A stretch of DNA of 43,803 nucleotides from Hyphomicrobiales bacterium (GTDB lineage: Bacteria; Pseudomonadota; Alphaproteobacteria; Rhizobiales; Methyloligellaceae): the NCBI GenBank assembly GCA_021775555.1, contig JAJFHP010000049.1, positions 1-43,803 of the forward strand. Reading direction: 5' to 3'. The notes below the pieces were generated by a model. It was not told the origin of the DNA and made no database searches. It saw only the letters and a program-made list of their open reading frames with translations. A program made the translations under genes and the position numbers. The first letter of the stretch is position 1. Every line of letters starts with the position of its first letter. This document shows positions 40,927 to 43,803 of this stretch, in pieces.

Positions 40927-43803
40927 ATGGGTATGGCGCAGGAACAAACAAAAAAACCGGCTGACAGCAAGAAGCCAGAAGAGTCGCGAGAAAGCTCCGC
41001 GGTGGCTTCCAAGACCGTCAAGGACACCGACAAAACGGAAAAACGCGCGGAGAAGCTTTCGGAAAAGCTTGCCAGCTCACTGGCCCCCGCGAAAGCGACT
41101 ACAACTCTTGCAGGCAGCGCGTCTCCCTCAAGTTCATCACCCGAGCGCAAGTCGACCAGCAGCACATCATCGACACCACCAAAACCAGAGACACCATCTG
41201 GCCGGCGAATGGCTGCGCCAGCACGCGATGCAATCGCGGCCAATGACGACCTACCTTCTATTGGCGGGCTGATCTACGCCCTGCAGCAGCGCCCGTCACG
41301 CACGGCGTTTTATGTCGCCTTTGGCGCGTCTGTTGTCTGGGCCTTCCTGTGCCTCGGCGCAGCACTTTTCCTGTTCAATGACCGCCTGTCTTCCTTGTCG
41401 AGCAGCTCTGATATGCTCCGGGATCCTGCCTCATTGACCCTTGGGGCCACGCTGTTCGTTCCCATGGCCCTGTTCTGGTTCCTCGCGCTGCTGATCTGGC
41501 GTGCCCAGGAATTGCGCCTCATGGCCTCGGCAATGACCGAGGTCGCCGTGCGCCTGGCCGAACCTGACAAGATGGCCGCACAGTCTGTTGCCTCACTGGG
41601 TCAGACCATCCGCCGCCAGGTGGCGGCAATGAATGACGCGATTTCGCGCGCGCTCGGCAGAGCCGGGGAGCTGGAAGCGCTTGTCCATAACGAAGTGGCG
41701 GCACTGGAGCGTTCCTACTCCGAGAACGAGTTGCGTATTCGGGGCCTGATCGCGGAGCTGGCAAGCGAGCGGGATGCGCTGGCGAACAACTCCGAGCGCG
41801 TCAGCGAAACCCTGCGAGGTGTCGGCGCACAGGTTACCAAGGACATCTCGGATGTTGGTGACCAGGCAACCAAGTCTCTCGCCAGCGCCACATCCACAAT
41901 TGCAAATACTTTGAGCGCCAGAGGCGGCAAAATAACCGAAGCCGTCAGCGCGGCCGGCACCGCCGTCGACAACAAGTTGGCTGAGCGCGGCGCGCAGATC
42001 ACACAGCAGCTTGCCGCACAAGGCGATCAAGTCACCAAGAAACTGGACGCAGCGGGAAGCAATGTCTCCGCCTCATTGCAGGAAGTGACCACCAAGGTCA
42101 CTAATGTCATCGACGTCAAATCCAATCATCTGGTGCATTCCCTGACCACTGTCGGCAATCAGCTGGTGAAGGATATCCCTGGCCTGCTGGACCGGCTTGA
42201 CGGTGAGCAGAAACGGCTGAGCGGCATAATCTCCGGCGCCAACCAGAATTTCACCGCACTTGAGAACGCACTCGCCAAACGCACGGCACAATTGGATGTC
42301 ACCCTTAAAGGCCACACTGAAGAGCTCAAGACGACACTTGCCGAGCGCATCAAGGCGCTCGATGTCACGGTGCAGCAGCAGGCCAAATCCATTGAGAGCA
42401 CCCTGGCCCATCAAGCCAAGTCCATTGAGAGCACCCTGAGCACCAGCACCATGACCATGAGCCAGGTCTTTGCCGAGGGTACGGACACGGTGAAGAAGAC
42501 AACCGAACACATGGCCAAGCAATCCCACCAAGCGAGCGGCAATCTCTCCGCGCAGGCCGAAACGCTCAAAGGCGTTTCGCACAAGCTGCTGGATCAGGTG
42601 TTTGGTCTGACCCAACGCTTCGAAACCCAGGGCCAGGCCATCATGTCGGCCTCACAGGCGCTGGATTCATCCAACGCCCAGATCGACTCCATCCTCGAGC
42701 GGCGTCACTCCGAAATCTCGAGCCTGCTTGAGACGGTAAGCACCAAGGCGCAGGCCCTGGACAAGATGATGCGGTCCTACTCCGGTATTATCGAGGGCTC
42801 GCTGCTGCAGGTCGAGGAGCGCGCCAAGCAGGTCACAGCATCGCTGGCCCAGGAAACCGCCCAGCAGGGAAATATGACCATTGCGGAAATCGAACGGCTG
42901 ACGAGCAATGCCCGCCAGCACACCGAACAGGCGGTTGCCGAACTCACCGGCGGATTCCAGTCCATAACCGGCGAAGTCGCCGATCAGCTTGGCACACTGA
43001 CCTCGCGCTTCGGCGAGACGACCCGCGAACTGCGCCAGACCGCGCACAGCACGGCAGACGAGATCGAGGGAACGCGTCAGGAGTTGCAACGGCGCATGCA
43101 GGGCTTGCCCGAAGCCACACGGCACTCTCAGGAAGCGGTGCGCAAGGCGGTCTCCGACCAGCTCAAGGCGCTCGGAACCCTTTCCGCGCTTTCCACTGGA
43201 AACAACGCCGGCAATCTCCCCCCGCCGCCCGCGCCAGTGCATACACCCCTGCCTGCAACGCACACATTTCCCGGCCAAAACCTGCCCCCGGCTGGTCCCG
43301 GGCAAAACCTGCCCCCGGCTGGACATAATGCGCCACCTGCATACGGCGCCGGTCAGCCCACCGGCGACATGGCGTCGGTTACCGCAAATCTGGCAAACCG
43401 TCTTGGCAGCGCCGGCGGATCACAGCCGCAAACCCCGCCGCCGCCTCAGCCAACGACAGGCCTCGGCGTTACCATGCGTAACACACCCGCGACCCCACAG
43501 GACGATGGGTGGTCCGTGGGCGATTTGCTGGCGCGTGCTTCGGGTCCCGATCATGGCGGCCAAAGCGCACCTCCTGCTCCACCCCCGGCCTACAACACAG
43601 CTGCGGGATCTGGTGGCGATTTGCGCTTGAATGACATTGCCAGCGCCATCGATCAGCACACCGCGAGCGCGGTCTGGCAGCGTTTCCGTGACGGCGAACG
43701 CGGCATTTTCTCCCGCCAGCTCTATACCCGCCAAGGGCAGGCCACCTTCGATGAGATTACCGGTCGCTACCAGCGCGACCCGGCCTTCCGCTCAACCGTG
43801 GAG
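40927..43803 (+). CDS. Large membrane-anchored coiled-coil protein (C-terminus beyond window)
   Basis: The frame runs from ATG 40927 to the window edge: 959 codons with no stop. CGGGA precedes the ATG. Residues 1-120 are charged and low-complexity. Two membrane helices lie at about 130-152 (VAFGASVVWAFLCLGAALFLF) and 175-195 (LFVPMALFWFLALLIW), so both ends are cytoplasmic. From about 200 to 750 it is a continuous amphipathic helix with Ala/Gln/Thr/Ser/Leu heptads, resembling apolipoprotein- or methyl-accepting-like repeats, including a near-identical QAKSIESTL pair. A Pro/Gly-rich linker follows, with a tandem GQNLPPAG, and then a helical segment (DQHTASAVWQRFRDGERGIFSRQLYT) I recall from similar rhizobial proteins. 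The overall plan is like the polarity protein TipN, but homology is not established. Confidence 0.8.
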   Translation, partial: MGMAQEQTKKPADSKKPEESRESSAVASKTVKDTDKTEKRAEKLSEKLASSLAPAKATTTLAGSASPSSSSPERKSTSSTSSTPPKPETPSGRRMAAPARDAIAANDDLPSIGGLIYALQQRPSRTAFYVAFGASVVWAFLCLGAALFLFNDRLSSLSSSSDMLRDPASLTLGATLFVPMALFWFLALLIWRAQELRLMASAMTEVAVRLAEPDKMAAQSVASLGQTIRRQVAAMNDAISRALGRAGELEALVHNEVAALERSYSENELRIRGLIAELASERDALANNSERVSETLRGVGAQVTKDISDVGDQATKSLASATSTIANTLSARGGKITEAVSAAGTAVDNKLAERGAQITQQLAAQGDQVTKKLDAAGSNVSASLQEVTTKVTNVIDVKSNHLVHSLTTVGNQLVKDIPGLLDRLDGEQKRLSGIISGANQNFTALENALAKRTAQLDVTLKGHTEELKTTLAERIKALDVTVQQQAKSIESTLAHQAKSIESTLSTSTMTMSQVFAEGTDTVKKTTEHMAKQSHQASGNLSAQAETLKGVSHKLLDQVFGLTQRFETQGQAIMSASQALDSSNAQIDSILERRHSEISSLLETVSTKAQALDKMMRSYSGIIEGSLLQVEERAKQVTASLAQETAQQGNMTIAEIERLTSNARQHTEQAVAELTGGFQSITGEVADQLGTLTSRFGETTRELRQTAHSTADEIEGTRQELQRRMQGLPEATRHSQEAVRKAVSDQLKALGTLSALSTGNNAGNLPPPPAPVHTPLPATHTFPGQNLPPAGPGQNLPPAGHNAPPAYGAGQPTGDMASVTANLANRLGSAGGSQPQTPPPPQPTTGLGVTMRNTPATPQDDGWSVGDLLARASGPDHGGQSAPPAPPPAYNTAAGSGGDLRLNDIASAIDQHTASAVWQRFRDGERGIFSRQLYTRQGQATFDEITGRYQRDPAFRSTVE
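43269..43322 (+). repeat. Short tandem repeat in the linker of the coiled-coil protein
   Basis: Two near-identical copies of a 27-base unit encode PGQNLPPAG twice in succession. It lies in the Pro-rich linker and is a likely site of length variation. Confidence 0.6.

Noticed and set aside
40725-43734. Several long open frames on the minus strand and other frames within the coiled-coil gene
   Set aside because: They are antisense or alternate-frame by-products of a strongly biased coding sequence; the plus-strand frame is continuous and has membrane and coiled-coil features.

Overview
The window looks like chromosomal DNA of a flagellated alphaproteobacterium, most likely in or near the Hyphomicrobiales/Parvibaculales part of the class. 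The evidence is FlbT, FlaF and FliX, a DUF6468 protein plus MotE-like gene behind fliM, a one-cysteine DksA, the YcjX/YcjF pair, and TTAA-N7-TTAA (CtrA-type) boxes beside TGGCAC...GC (sigma-54) promoters. I cannot name the genus from the sequence alone.

Layout. (1) Positions 1-4120 are an accessory-looking edge. A PhnD-type substrate-binding protein (cut by the window edge) and a short MetE-core methyltransferase-like protein form a leftward unit, divergent from a LysR regulator of the aminoethylphosphonate-associated type. They are followed by the tail of a DUF849/BKACE-like gene, a glutathione S-transferase and a palindromic repeat. (2) Positions 4122-27399 are a flagellar block. Leftward: fliL, fliM, a DUF6468 protein, a motE-like gene and a 1221-residue exported TPR protein. 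Rightward: flgF, flgG, flgA, flgH. Leftward: dksA and fliX. Rightward: flgI, a flgJ/cheL-like rod-binding gene, a flgN-like gene, one giant flagellin, flbT and flaF. Leftward: flgE, flgK, flgL. (3) Positions 27400-28137 hold two tiny tandem membrane-protein genes. (4) Positions 28138-34300 hold ycjX-ycjF, a possible pYEATS membrane-anchored protein, a DUF924 protein, a small lipoprotein, and a sodium:solute symporter with a 39-residue partner. (5) Positions 34375-40424 hold an ECF sigma/anti-sigma pair, a methyltransferase-like protein, a universal stress protein, a probably Tat-exported intradiol dioxygenase, an FNR-type reductase with its [2Fe-2S] ferredoxin, and a stand-alone Hpt protein. 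(6) From 40927 to the right edge runs a long membrane-anchored coiled-coil protein, at least 959 residues and unfinished.

How it works together. The flagellar genes carry a Caulobacter-like regulatory grammar that can be read from the DNA. CtrA-type boxes lie upstream of the TPR gene, fliX and flbT, with weaker ones before flagellin and the small-protein genes. Sigma-54 promoters lie upstream of flgF, flgI and flgE, each with one or two CGGCAA-N3-TTGCCG palindromes 65-105 bp upstream that resemble FlbD (ftr) sites. FliX and FlbT/FlaF would link assembly to this hierarchy and to flagellin mRNA control. The axial proteins FlgE, FlgK, FlgL and flagellin are all unusually long and share similar beta-rich insert modules.

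The best candidates for something undescribed are the PhnD/MetE-like/LysR locus, the tandem 29- and 30-residue membrane proteins, the repeat-bearing flagellin with its matching axial proteins, and the coiled-coil membrane protein at the right edge.
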